Source of the DNA: Elymus sibiricus
Lineage: Eukaryota > Streptophyta > Magnoliopsida > Poales > Poaceae
NCBI GenBank assembly: GCA_039707655.1
Contig: CM077676.1
Span: 428,335,379-428,399,378 of the forward strand
Direction of reading: 5' to 3'
DNA length: 64,000 nt
Made by a program: the position numbers and the translations under genes. Numbering within the stretch: the first letter of the stretch is position 1; each line of letters begins with the position of its first letter. Positions 21,386-32,718 of this stretch are shown in pieces. Below the pieces are notes generated by a model that was given only the letters and a program-made list of their open reading frames with translations, was not told the origin of the DNA and did no database searches.

Positions 21386-24209
21386 AACTATGCATTATGC
21401 CTAGCTAGGGGCATAAAACAATAGCACTTGTTGGGAGGCAACCCAATATTTATCTTAATTTTTTTCTTTTTATTTCTGTTTTTGTGTGTTTACACAATTT
21501 TAGCCTCTATTATGATTGTGTTTTTATCTTTTAATTAGTGTTTGTGCCAAGTAATGCCTTTGGGATGATTTGGATGATAGTATAATTGATGCTATTTGAA
21601 AGCAGAAAGTTTTGAGTCCAGTAAAAGAATTTCTATAATTCGCTGGAGTGTGATAAAATTCTGATTTTTTTACACAGTATTGGTATATGAATTGCCCACG
21701 TTCTCCTAATTTTTCAGAATTTTTGGAGTTACAAAAGTATGACTTTTATTCAGATCTTTACATACTATTCTGTTTTAGAAAGATTCTGTTTTTGTTGCAT
21801 AGTTTGCTTATTTTGATGAATCTATGGATCGTATCAGGGGGTATGAGTCATGGATAAGTTGGAGTACTGTAGCATTATGCCAATATTAAATATGAATCAA
21901 TTTATAACAGTACCTAAAGTTTAAGATTTTTTTGTTATACTAACGGATCTCACGAGGTTTCTGTTGAGTTTTGTGTGCTGAAGTTTTCAAGTTTTGGGTG
22001 GGACTACGATGGATAAGGGAATAAGGAGCGGCAAGAGCCTAAGCTTGGGGATGCCCAAGGCACCCCAAGGTAATATTCAAGGAAGACTTAAGCGTCTAAG
22101 CTTGGGGATGCCCTGGATGGCATCCCCTCTTTCGTCTACAATCTATCGGTAACTCACTTGGAGCTATATTTTTATTCATCACATGATATGTGTTTTACTT
22201 GGAGCGTCTTGTACTATAGTTTGTTTGATTTTGTTTGCTTTTTAGTTTGCCACAATTATCTTTGCTGAACACACCTTTTTAAGAGGGACACACATTATTC
22301 ATGATTTGTTAGAATACTCTATGTGCTTCACTTGTATCTTTTGAGCTAGGCAGTTGCTCTAGTGCTTCACTTATATCTTTTAGAGCACGGCAGTGGTTAT
22401 ATTTTAAAAAAATAGTTGCACTCTCATGCTTTACTTATATATTTTTGAGAGTCTAATGAATAGCAATGGTAATATGCACGTGTTATGAATTTGGTCCTAA
22501 TATGATAGGTATTCAAGAGGGATATAATAAAAAACTTTTATGTAGATCACTGAATATGATAAGTTTGATTCCTTGCAATAGTTTTGCGATATTAAGATGG
22601 TAATATGTGAGAGGTGCTAGTAGATAATTGTGGTTTAGTAAGAATATTGGTGTTAAGGTTTGTGATTTCCGAAGCATGCACGTATGATCTGTCGTTATGC
22701 TAAGAAGTTGGAGCATGATTTATTATTGATTGTCTACCTTATGAGTGGCGGTCGGGGGCGCGCGATGGTTAACTCCTACCAACCTCCCCCCTAGGGGCGT
22801 GCATAGTAGTACTTTGCTTCGAAGGCTAATAAACTTTCGCAATAACTATGTGAGTTCTTTATGACTAATGTGAGTCCATGGATTATACACACTCTCACAT
22901 TTCCGCAATTTGCTAGCCTCTTCGGTACCGTGCATTGCCCTTTCTCACCTCGAGAGTTGGTGCAAACTTTGCCGGTGCATCCAAACCCCGTGATATGATG
23001 TGCTCTATCACACATAAGCCTCCTTATATTTTCCTCAAAACAGCCACCATACCTACCTATTATGGCATTTCCATAGCCATTCCGAGATATATTGCCATGA
23101 AACTTCCACCGTTCTTTTTATATGACACACATCATCATTGTCATATTGCTTTGCATGATCATATAGCTGACATAGTATTTGTGGCTCAGCCACCGTTCAT
23201 CATTTTTTTCATACATGTTACGCTAGTATCATTGCACATCCTGGTAGACTGCCAGAGGCATTCATATAGAGTCATATTTGTTCTAGTATCGAGTTGTAAT
23301 TTTTGAGTTGTAAGTAAATAGAGGTATGATGATCATCATTATTAGAGCATTGTCCCAGTGAGGAAATAAATAAATAAAGAGAAAAAAAAGAGCCCACAAA
23401 AAAAATAAGAGAAAAAGAGAGAAGGGGCAGTGTTACTATCTTTTTTCCATACTTGTGCTTCAAAGTAGCACCATGTTTTTCATATAGAGAGTCTCCTATT
23501 TTGTCACTTTCATATACTAGTGGGAATTTTTGTTATAGAACTTGGCTTGTATATTTCAATGATGGGCTTCCTCAAATGCCCGAGGTCTTCATGAGCAAGC
23601 AAGTTGGATGCACACCCACTTAGTTTTTATTTTGAGCTTTCATACACTTATAGCTCTTAGTGCATCCGTTGCATGACAATCCCTACTCCTCGCATTGACA
23701 TCAATTGATGGGCATCTCCATAGCCTGTTGATTAGCCGCGTCGATGTGAGACTATCTTTTCTTTTTTATTTCCCCTTATTAATCTCTACCACCACATTCT
23801 ATTCCACCCATAGTGCTATATTCATGGCTTGCGCTCATGTATTGCGTGGGGGTTGAAAAAGCTGAAGCGCGTTAAAAAGTATGAACCAATTGCTCGGCTT
23901 GTCATCGGGGTAGTGCATGATAAATACTTTGTGTTAAGAAGATGGAGCATGACAGGATTATATGATTTTGTAGGGATAACGTTCTTTAGCATTTTTATTT
24001 TGAAAGACATGATTGTTTGTTAGTATGCCTGAGTATTGATGTCTTTATATCAAATTATAGACTATTGCTTTGAATCATTCGGATCTTAATATGCATACCG
24101 TAAAAGAGAATTACGTGATGAAACATGTTAGGTAGCAGTCCACATCAAAAATTCTGCTTGTTATCATTTACCTACTCGAGGACGAGCATGAATTAAGCTT
24201 GGGGATGCT
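21386..24209 (+). other. Internal domain of non-autonomous LTR element, 3' part
   Basis: Starts with the duplicated AAC and continues to the polypurine tract before the right LTR. It holds the palindromic GTTGGGAGGCAACCC near 21429, a motif TAAGCTTGGGGATGCCC twice near 22040 and 22095, and again AAGCTTGGGGATGC at 24196. Open frames here are short (up to about 120 codons) and unrecognised. No integrase or RT motif is visible, so the element depends on proteins from elsewhere. Confidence 0.6.
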
Positions 24210-25732
24210 TGATACGTCACCAACGTATCTATAATTTTTGATTGTTCCATGCTATTATTGTATCAATCTTGGATGTTTTATATGCAATTATATATATCAT
24301 TTTTTGGGACTAACCTATTAACCTAGTGCCCAGTGCCAGTTGCTGTTTTTTTGCCTATTTTTGCCTTTTCAGAAAATTATTATCAAACGGAGTCCAAATG
24401 AAGAAAAAACTTTGGATTAATTTTTTCTGGACCAGAAGGGACCCTAGAAGCTTTGGGAGAAGACTAGAAGAGTCACGAGGGAGCGACAAGCCCGGAGGGC
24501 GCTCCCAGGGGGTAGGCGCGCCCCCAGGCTTGTGGGCCCCTTGTGGCACCTCTTGACCTAATTCCAGCGCTATAAATTTCAAAATATTCCCCGTATACCA
24601 GAAAGACAGAAGAGAAAACCTTTCCGCCGCCGCAAGCCTCTGTTCTTCCGTGATCCCATCTGGAGGCCTTTTCCGGTACTCTGTCGGAGGGGGAATTGAT
24701 CACGGAGGGCTTCTTCATCAACCTTGCCGCCATTCCGATGATGTGTGAGTAGTTTACCACAGACCTACGGGTCCATATCTAGTAGCTAGATGGCTTCTTC
24801 TCTCTCTTTGATCTTCAATACAATGTTCTCCTCGATGTTTTTGGAGTTCTATCTAATGTAATTTTCTTTTGCGGTGTGTTTGTTGGGATCCGATGAATTA
24901 TGGGTTTATGATCAGATTATTCATGAGAAAGATTTGAGTTTTCTCTGAACTCTTTTATGCATGATTGTTATAGTTTTGTATTTCTCTCCGATCTATCCGT
25001 TTGGTTTGGCCAACTAGATTGATTTATCTTGCAATGGGAGAGGTGCTTTGTGATGGGTTCAATCTTGCGATGCTCAATCCCGGTGACAGAAAGGGACATG
25101 ACACGTATTTGTATTGTTGCCATTAAGGATAAAAAGATGGGTTTTAATCATATTGCTTGAGTTTACTTTGTCTACATCATGTCATCTTGCTTAAGGCGTT
25201 ACTCTATTTTATACTTAATACCCTAGATGCATGCTGGATAGCGGTCGATGGGTGGAGTAATAATAGTAGATGCAGGCAGGAGTCGGTCTACTTGTTTCGG
25301 ACGTGACGCCTATATACATGCGCTTTTCTATCAATTGCACAACAATAATTTGTTTACCCACAGTATGCTATGTGTTCGAGAGAGAAACCTCTAGTGAAAA
25401 CTATGGCCCCCGGGTCTACCTTTATCATATATTAAAATTCAAAAATACCTTGCTGCAATTTATTTACTTTTATTTTATTTTGTAATTTAGTTTTCTATCT
25501 ATCACTATCAGAATTAATCCTTGCAAGTAACCGCTAAGGGGATTGACAACCCTCTTATTTGCGTTGGGTGCAAGTGTTTGCTTTTGTGTGTGTAGGTGCT
25601 GCTAACGAGGTTCTGTGTGGTTCTCCTACTAGATTGATACCCTTGATTCTTAACTGAGGGAAATACTTATCTCTACTGTACTGCACCATCCTCTCCTCTT
25701 CGGGGAAATCCCAACGCAGTTCACAAGTAGCA
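24210..25732 (+). repeat. Right (3') LTR of the non-autonomous element
   Basis: 1523 bp, starting TGATACGTCACC and ending CACAAGTAGCA, followed by target duplication CATCT. It lacks 29 bp present at about 14702-14730 of the left LTR; the lost segment lies between short ATG repeats, as expected of slippage. Confidence 0.88.
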
Positions 25733-25737
25733 CATCT

Positions 25738-26656
25738 CATTCTCCCCCTCTGTCTCCCCGTCGACAGCGTCGTGGCGTCGTCCGTCGCCACCGGCGAGGT
25801 CGCCGTCCGTTGCCTTGAACGGCGCCGAGGACCCAATCTTCCCCGTCCCGCCTCGAAGCTCGTGGGCGTCGCCTGGCAACGCTACGTCCAACTACTTCCC
25901 CGTGACCGTCGCCCGCGCATTCCTCCCATCCAACGTCGTCCTCGTCTCCGTCGAACTCGCCGTCCGCCGAAGCCTCCCCCAACGACCTCGGCCTCGTCCT
26001 GCCCGCCGTCCGACTCCGGCCCGGTAAGCACACCTCCCTTCTCTTTATTAATGTTGATTTTAGTTGTTCCCATTATTGTAATTGTAGATCTGCAACATTT
26101 TGTTAGTGTAGTTAAAATTTGTTATATGATGTACCGTTGAATGTTCGTAAATAGACGTCTTAAATTTGAGATTTTAGTTGTTCTCTTTGTTGTACTTGTA
26201 AATCTTCAACATTTTGTTAGTGTAGTTAAAATTTGTTATATGATGTACCGTTGAATTTTCGTAAGTAGACGTCTTAAATTTGAGATTTTAGTTGTTCTCA
26301 TTGTTGTACTTGTAAATCTGCAACATTTTGTTAGTGTAGTTAAATTTTGTTATATGATGTACTATTGAATCTTCGTAAGTAGACAACATCTTAAATTTGA
26401 ATGCGTGTGTACTAAATATGGATGAACATATAGTACAGTATATTTTTCATGATGCAGGTATTCATAATGAGTGCCAATGTTTTCGCGAAGTGTGGATTAA
26501 GTTCCGTTTCGCTTAATTTCTGGTACTCAATATGTCCAATTTCTATCAAATGTCATGCCGATTTTTTCTGTAAATTTATTACATTTTTATGGACGACCAA
26601 CTTACGAAGACGTCTAAATGTTTTATCTAAATGTGAACTTGTTCAATGCGATTTAG
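25738..26656 (+). other. Outer CACTA cargo region: possible first exon and intron
   Basis: 25750-26027 is GC-rich and open in more than one frame, with a good splice donor GGCCCG|GTAAGC near 26023. This would fit a first exon whose phase I cannot fix; one frame contains YFPVTVARAFLPSNVVLVSV. The rest is AT-rich with a 114 bp tandem repeat and ends with TTTAG directly before ATG 26657. No family recognised. Confidence 0.4.
26056..26400. repeat. Tandem repeat, 114 bp x 3
   Basis: GATTTTAGTTGTTC begins at 26056, 26170 and 26284, an exact 114 bp period with few differences between copies. It lies inside the presumed intron of the outer CACTA cargo gene. Confidence 0.88.
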
Positions 26657-26826
26657 ATGGAGAAGCCAAGACGCCTCGTTAGGACTCCTACACCCATAGA
26701 CGGAATTCCTACTGCCATAGACATCGTCACGAGGGTGGCTCAGTACACGAAGATCGTGCTCGCTTATGTCAAGAGTGCTCGAGCATCCACCGAGAGCGCT
26801 AAGGCATATTCTGAGAGCGCTCAGGC

Positions 26827-28687
26827 TGTTGGGGAACGTTGCATGGGAAACAAAAATTTTCCTACGCACACGCAAGATCTATCCATGGTGATGAGCATCT
26901 ACGAGAGGGAGAGTGAATCTACATACCCTTGTAGATCGCTAAGCGGAAGCGTTAATAAACGCGGTTGATGTAGTCGAACGTCTTCGCGATCCAAATCGCC
27001 GAGCGTCCCGCGATCCAATCACGATCCTTCCGATCTAGTGCCGAACGGACGGCACCTCCGCGTTCAACACACGTACGGCTTGATGACGCCTTCACCTCCT
27101 CGATCCAGCGAGCGATGGTGAAGTAGTGGTTGAGTTCCAGCAGCACGACGGCGTGGTGATGGTGGTGAGGAACAATCTCTGCAGGGCTTCGCCAAGCACT
27201 ACGGAGATTATGACGGAGGAACTAGAGGGCTAGGGTTGCCGGCACACGGCTTGGGAAATCCTGATGTGTCCCGTGTGCTAGCCCTGCCCCTCTATTTATA
27301 TGTTGAGCCTTGGGGTCTAAACTTGGAGTAAAAGTCTCCTCCGGGTCGGTTTTGCCCGCACAAGGTCGGTTTGGCCCGCAGGAAAAGAGTCCAATTCGGA
27401 CCCTGCCGAATCGTGTACAGCCGCGCACAAGCGGTAGTACCGCTTCACACAAGCGGTAGTACCGCTTGGGCGGTAGTACCGCTTCACACAAGCGGTAGTA
27501 CCGCTCCGGCGGTAGTACCGCTTCACCAAGCGGTAGTACCGCTTACGCGGCAGCAAAACTACTTTTGCACTTTCCAATACCTTGTGGGCTTTATCCCTTT
27601 GGCTCATATAAAGTGTTGCTGCACCCGAACACTTCGGTAAACATCCGGAACCCCTTCCGGTGAACTTCGGAACTCTTCCGGAGATCAAAACACTATTATC
27701 ACATATATCAATCTTTACCTCCGGACTATTCCGGAGATCCTCGTCATGTCCGGGATCTTATCCGGGACTTCGAACAACTTTCGGTCACCAACATAATAAC
27801 TCAATTATACTAATCGTCACCAAACGTTAAGTGTGTAGACCCTGCGGGTTCGAGAACTATGTAGACATGACCGAGACACCTCTACGGCCAATAACCAATA
27901 GCGGGACCTGGATGCCCATATTGGCTCCTACATATTCTACGAAGATCTTTATCGGTCGAACCTCTATGTCAAGGATTCAGTTAATCCCGTATGCTGTTCC
28001 CTTTGTTCTTCGGTATGTTACTTGCCCGAGATTCGATCGTCGGTATCACTATACCTAGTTCAATCTCGTTACCGGCAAGTCTCTTTACTCGTTCCGTAAT
28101 ACAAGATCTCGTGGCTAACACTTTAGTCACATTGCTTGCAAGGCTCATTGTGATGTTGTATTACCGAGTGGGCCCTGAGATACCTCTCCGTCATACGGAG
28201 TAACAAATCCCAGTCTTGATCCATGCCAACCCAACAGACACCCTCGGAGATACCTGTAGAGCACCTTTATAGTCACCCAGTTACGTTGCGACGTTTGATA
28301 CACACAAGGTATTCCTCCGGTGTTAGTGAGTTGCATGATCTCATGGTCAAAGGAACAGATACTTGACATGCAGAAAACAATAGCAATAAACTGACACGAT
28401 CAAATGCTACGTTTACAGTTTGGGTCTTGTCCATCACATCATTCTCCTAATGATGTGATCCCGTTATCAAATGACATCTCATGTCAATGGCTAGGAAACC
28501 TTAACCATCTTTGATCAACGAGCTAGTCAGCTAGAGGCTTACTAGGGACACAGTGTTGTCTATGTACCCACACATGTATTTGAGTTTCCAATCAATACAA
28601 TTATAGCATGGATAATAAACGATTATCATGAACAAGGAAATATAATAATAACCAATTTATTATTGCCTCTAGGGCATATTTCCAACA
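26827..28687 (-). repeat. 3' LTR of minus-strand BARE/Angela element
   Basis: 1861 bp with TG...CA ends in element orientation. It has two more GCGGTAGTACCGC units than the other LTR (near 27420-27545), accounting for 39 bp of length difference. Confidence 0.93.
27425..27545. repeat. Palindromic AGCGGTAGTACCGCT array in LTR
   Basis: Six near-identical units of AGCGGTA-G-TACCGCT, each a perfect 7 bp-arm palindrome around one base, separated by CACA, CCAA or short GC spacers. The sister LTR has four units (34600-34680). Copy number therefore changed after or during the latest replication. Confidence 0.9.
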
Positions 28688-28737
28688 GTCTCCCACTTGC
28701 ACTAGAGTCAATAATCTAGTTCACATCACTATGTGAT

Positions 28738-31700
28738 TTACATTGTAATGAATCGAACACCCATGCAGTCCTGGTGTTGTTCATGTTTAGCCCTTGGAAG
28801 AGGTTTAGTCATCGGATCTGCAACATTTAGATCCGTGTGTACTTTGCAAATATTTATGTCGTCCTCCTTGATGTAATCGCGGATGGAATTGAAACGTCGC
28901 TTTATGTGTCTGGTCCTCTTGTGAAATCTTGGTTCCTTGGCTAGAGCAATGGCACCAGTATTATCACAAAACAGAGTCATTGGGTTAAGCGCACTAGGCA
29001 CTACTCCAAGATCTGTCATGAACTCCTTCATCCAGACACCTTCCTTCGCCGCCTCCGAGGCTGCGATGTACTCCGCTTCGCATGTAGAATCAGCTACCAC
29101 GCTTTGCTTGGAACTGCACCAGCTAACCGCACCCCCATTAAGAATAAATACGTATCCGGTTTGCGACTTAGAGTCATCCGGATCAGTGTCAAAGCTTGCA
29201 TCGACGTAACCCTTTACGACGAGCTCTTGATCACCTCCATAAACGAGAAACATGTCCTTAGTCCTTTTCAGGTACTTCAGGATATTCTTGACCGCCGTCC
29301 AGTGTTCCATTCCTGGATCACTTTGAAACCTTCCGACCATACTTATGGCAAGGCTGACATCGGGTCTTGTGCACAGCATTGCATACATGATAGAGCCTAT
29401 GGCTGAAGCATAGGGGATGACACTCATCTTTTCTCTATCTTCTGCAGTCACTGGGCATTGAGTCTTACTCAACTTCACACCTTGCAAAACAGGCAAGAAC
29501 CCCTTCTTGGACTGATCCATTTTGAACTTCTTCAAAATCTTATCAAGGTATGTGCTTTGTGAAAGTCCTATTAAGCGTCTCGATCTATCTCTATAGATCT
29601 TGATGCCTAATATGAAAGCAGCTTCTCCTAGGTCCTTCATTGAAAAACTCTTGTTCAAATATTCCTTTACGCTTTCCAGCATTTCTATATTGTTTCCAAT
29701 CAGCAATATGTCATCCACATATAATATTAGAAACGCTATAGAGCTCCCACTCACTTTCTTGTAAATACAAGCTTCTCCGTAAACTTGTATAAACTCGAAC
29801 GCTTTGATCACCTCATCAAAACGAAGATTCCAACTCCGAGATGCTTGCACCAGTCCATAAATGGATCGCTGGAGTTTGCAAACTTTGTCAGCATTCTCTG
29901 GATCGACAAAACCTTCTGGTTGCATCATATACAACTCTTCCTTAAGGAAATCGTTAAGGAACGCTGTTTTGACATCCATCTGCCAAATTTCATAATCGAA
30001 AAAGGCAGCTATTGCTAACATGATTCTGACGGACTTAAGCATCGCTACGGGTGAGAAGGTCTCATCGTAGTCAACTCCTTGAACTTGTGAAAAACCCTTT
30101 GCCACAAGTCGAGCTTTATAGACGGTGACATTACCGTCCGCGTCCGTCTTCCTCTTAAAGATCCATTTGTTCTGAATGGCCTTACGCCCTTCAGGTAATA
30201 CTTCCAAAGTCCATACTTTGTTTTCATACATGGATCCCATCTCGGATTTCATGGCCTCTAACCACTTCTCGGAATCCGGGCTCATCATCGCTTCTCCATA
30301 GCTCGTAGGTTCATCGTTGTCTAACAACATGACCTCTAAGACAGGGTTGCCGTACCACTCAGGAGCAGTACGCGTCCTTGTCGACCTACGAGGTTCGATA
30401 GCAACTTGATCCAAAGCTTCATGATCATCATCATTAACTTCCTCTTCAGCTAATGTAGGCTCCACAGAAACAACTTTCTGCGCTGCGCTACTCTCAGGTT
30501 GAAGTAAAGGTTCAACAACCTCATCAAGTTCTATCTTCCTCCCACTCAATTCTTTCGAGAGAAACTCTTTCTCAAGAAATGTTCCGTTTTTAGCGACAAA
30601 CACTTTGCCTTCGGATCTGAGGTAGAAGGTATACCCAACTGTCTCTTTTGGGTATCCTATGAAGACGCATTTCTCCGCTTTGGGTTCCAGCTTTTCAGGC
30701 TGAAGCTTTTTGACATAAGCATCACATCCCCAAACTTTAAGAAACGACAGCTTTGGCTTCTTGTCAAACCAAAGTTCATATGGCGTCGTCTCAACGGATT
30801 TCGATGGTGCCCTATTTAAAGTGAATGCAGCTGTCTCTAATGCATAACCCCAAAACGATAGTGGCAAATCGGCAAGAGACATCATAGATCGCACCATATC
30901 CAATAAGGTTCGATTACGACGTTCGGACACACCATTACGCTGTGGTGTTCCAGGCGGTGTTAATTGTGAAACAATTCCACACTGTCTTAAGTGACTGCCA
31001 AACTCATAACTCAGATATTCTCCTCCTCGATCAGATCGTAGGAATTTAATCTTCTTGTTACGATGATTCTCAACTTCACTCTGAAATTGTTTGAACTTTT
31101 CAAATGTTTCAGACTTGTGTTTCATTAAGTAAATATACCCATATCTACTTAAGTCATCAGTGAAGGTGAGAAAGTAACGATAACCACCGCGCGCCTCAAT
31201 GCTCATCGGACCGCACACATCAGTATGTATGATTTCCAATAAGTCACTTGCCCGTTCCATTGTTCCAGAGAACGGCGTTTTAGTCATCTTGCCCATGAGG
31301 CATGGCTCACATGTGTCAAGTGATTCAAAATCAAGTGACTCCAAAAGTCCATCAGCATGGAGCTTCTTCATGCGTTTTACGCCAATATGACCTAAACGGC
31401 AGTGCCACAAGAAAGTGGTATTATCATTATCAATTCTATATCTTTTGGCATCAATGTTATGAACATGTGTATCATTACTATCGAGATTCAATAAGAATAA
31501 ACCCCTCACATCGGGTGCATGACCATAAAAGATATTACTCATATAAATAGAACAACCATTATTCTCTGATTTAAATGAGTAACCGTCTCGCAATAAACAA
31601 GATCCAGATATAATGTTCATGCTTAACGCAGGCACTAAATAACAATTATTCAGGTTCATCACTAATCCCGATGGTAATCGAAGAGCGAGCGTGCCGACGG

Positions 31701-32718
31701 CGATCACATCAACCTTGGAACCATTTCCCACGCGCATCGTCACTTCGTCCTTTGCCAGCCTCCGTCTATTCCGCAGTTCCTGTTTTGAGTTGCAAATATG
31801 AGCAACCGCACCGGTATCAAATACCCAGGCACTACAACGAGAGTTGGTAAGGTACACATCAATAACATGTATATCATATATACCTTGTTTGTTGGCCGCC
31901 TTCTTGTCAGCCAAATACTTGGGGCAGTTCCGCTTCCAGTGTCCAGTTCCCTTGCAATGAAAACACACAGTTTCTGGTTTGGGTCCAGCCTTGGGTTTCT
32001 TCACGAGAGGAGCAACTGCTTTGCCACTCTGCTTGGAGTTACCCTTCTTACCCTTGCCATTTTTCTTGAAACTAGTGGTTTTATTGACCATCAACACTTG
32101 ATGCTCCTTCTGAATTTCAGACTCAGCGGCTTTCAGCATCGCAAACAGCTCGGCGACTGACTTGTTCATCCCGTGCATGTTATAGTTCAACACGAAGCTC
32201 TTGTAGCTAGGTGGCAATGATTGAAGAACTCTGTCAGTGATAGCCTCTGGCGGAAGGGGCATCCCTAACTCAGCCAGGCGGGTGGAGTACCCAGACATTC
32301 TGAGCACGTGATCACTGATAGACCCGTTCTCCTCCATCTTGCAAGCATAGAACTTATCGGAGATCTCATATCTCTCGATCCGGGCATTCTTCTGAAAGAT
32401 AAACTTCAACTCCTGGAACATCTCATATGCTCCATGACGTTCAAAACGTCTTTGAAGTCCCGGTTCTAAGCCATACAACATTGCACATTGAACTATTGAG
32501 TAATCATCAGAACGAGCCTGCCAGGCGTTCACAACGTCTAGAGACTCAACTGGAGCGGGTGGATCACCAAGCGGTGCATCAAGGACATAAGCCTTCTGGG
32601 AAGCCGTAAGGATAATCCTTAGATTACGGGCCCAGTCCACAAAGTTACTTCCATCATCTTTCAACTTAGCTTTCTCTAGGAACGCATTAAAATTCAGGGG
32701 TGCTACTGCGCGAGCCAT
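28738..32718 (-). CDS. BARE/Angela gag-pol polyprotein, intact 1326 aa
   Basis: A single uninterrupted frame from ATG 32718 (MARAVAPLNF) to a stop at 28738, the full set needed for Copia replication. Domains: capsid about 1-220; zinc knuckle CFHCKGTGHWKRNC 252-265; protease DTGA 301-304; pre-integrase HCRLGH and CEPC 439-473; integrase with D500 (HTD), D563 (SDRGGEY) and E599 (GVSERRNR); reverse transcriptase with WIFKRKTDADGN near 852 and YVDD 1000-1003; RNase H with D1173 (YVDASF), E1214 (TCEAEY) and a later CDNTGA. Gag and pol are in one frame, as usual in BARE/Angela. All listed catalytic residues are present. Whether it is expressed cannot be judged from sequence. Confidence 0.95.
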   Translation of the reverse strand: MARAVAPLNFNAFLEKAKLKDDGSNFVDWARNLRIILTASQKAYVLDAPLGDPPAPVESLDVVNAWQARSDDYSIVQCAMLYGLEPGLQRRFERHGAYEMFQELKFIFQKNARIERYEISDKFYACKMEENGSISDHVLRMSGYSTRLAELGMPLPPEAITDRVLQSLPPSYKSFVLNYNMHGMNKSVAELFAMLKAAESEIQKEHQVLMVNKTTSFKKNGKGKKGNSKQSGKAVAPLVKKPKAGPKPETVCFHCKGTGHWKRNCPKYLADKKAANKQGIYDIHVIDVYLTNSRCSAWVFDTGAVAHICNSKQELRNRRRLAKDEVTMRVGNGSKVDVIAVGTLALRLPSGLVMNLNNCYLVPALSMNIISGSCLLRDGYSFKSENNGCSIYMSNIFYGHAPDVRGLFLLNLDSNDTHVHNIDAKRYRIDNDNTTFLWHCRLGHIGVKRMKKLHADGLLESLDFESLDTCEPCLMGKMTKTPFSGTMERASDLLEIIHTDVCGPMSIEARGGYRYFLTFTDDLSRYGYIYLMKHKSETFEKFKQFQSEVENHRNKKIKFLRSDRGGEYLSYEFGSHLRQCGIVSQLTPPGTPQRNGVSERRNRTLLDMVRSMMSLADLPLSFWGYALETAAFTLNRAPSKSVETTPYELWFDKKPKLSFLKVWGCDAYVKKLQPEKLEPKAEKCVFIGYPKETVGYTFYLRSEGKVFVAKNGTFLEKEFLSKELSGRKIELDEVVEPLLQPESSAAQKVVSVEPTLAEEEVNDDDHEALDQVAIEPRRSTRTRTAPEWYGNPVLEVMLLDNDEPTSYGEAMMSPDSEKWLEAMKSEMGSMYENKVWTLEVLPEGRKAIQNKWIFKRKTDADGNVTVYKARLVAKGFSQVQGVDYDETFSPVAMLKSVRIMLAIAAFFDYEIWQMDVKTAFLNDFLKEELYMMQPEGFVDPENADKVCKLQRSIYGLVQASRSWNLRFDEVIKAFEFIQVYGEACIYKKVSGSSIAFLILYVDDILLIGNNIEMLESVKEYLNKSFSMKDLGEAAFILGIKIYRDRSRRLIGLSQSTYLDKILKKFKMDQSKKGFLPVLQGVKLSKTQCPVTAEDREKMSVIPYASAIGSIMYAMLCTRPDVSLAISMVGRFQSDPGMEHWTAVKNILKYLKRTKDMFLVYGGDQELVVKGYVDASFDTDPDDSKSQTGYVFILNGGAVSWCSSKQSVVADSTCEAEYIAASEAAKEGVWMKEFMTDLGVVPSALNPMTLFCDNTGAIALAKEPRFHKRTRHIKRRFNSIRDYIKEDDINICKVHTDLNVADPMTKPLPRAKHEQHQDCMGVRFITM

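Larger units (their letters stand above)
13591..25732 (+). mobile_element. Non-autonomous LTR retrotransposon (TGATACGTC type)
   Basis: The left LTR is 13591-15141 and the right LTR 24210-25732, each running from TGATACGTC to CAAGTAGCA. CATCT flanks both ends (13586-13590 and 25733-25737). A TGGCGCCGTTGC-type primer-binding site is at 15153, and a purine-rich AAGCTTGGGGATGC precedes the right LTR. After removing the inner CACTA, about 3.7 kb of internal DNA remains with no recognisable gag, protease, integrase or RT. It encodes a 164-aa protein instead. The LTR start and the GGGAGGCAACCCAAT motif near 21430 are typical of Triticeae Gypsy-like families, but I do not assign a family. A 29 bp segment near 14700 is missing from the right LTR. 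Confidence 0.88.

Noticed and set aside
28145..28369. 74-codon frame repeated four times in the window (also 35280, 42427, 49551)
   Set aside because: It is a conserved stretch of the BARE/Angela LTR, repeated because each element has two LTRs. There is no independent evidence that it is translated.
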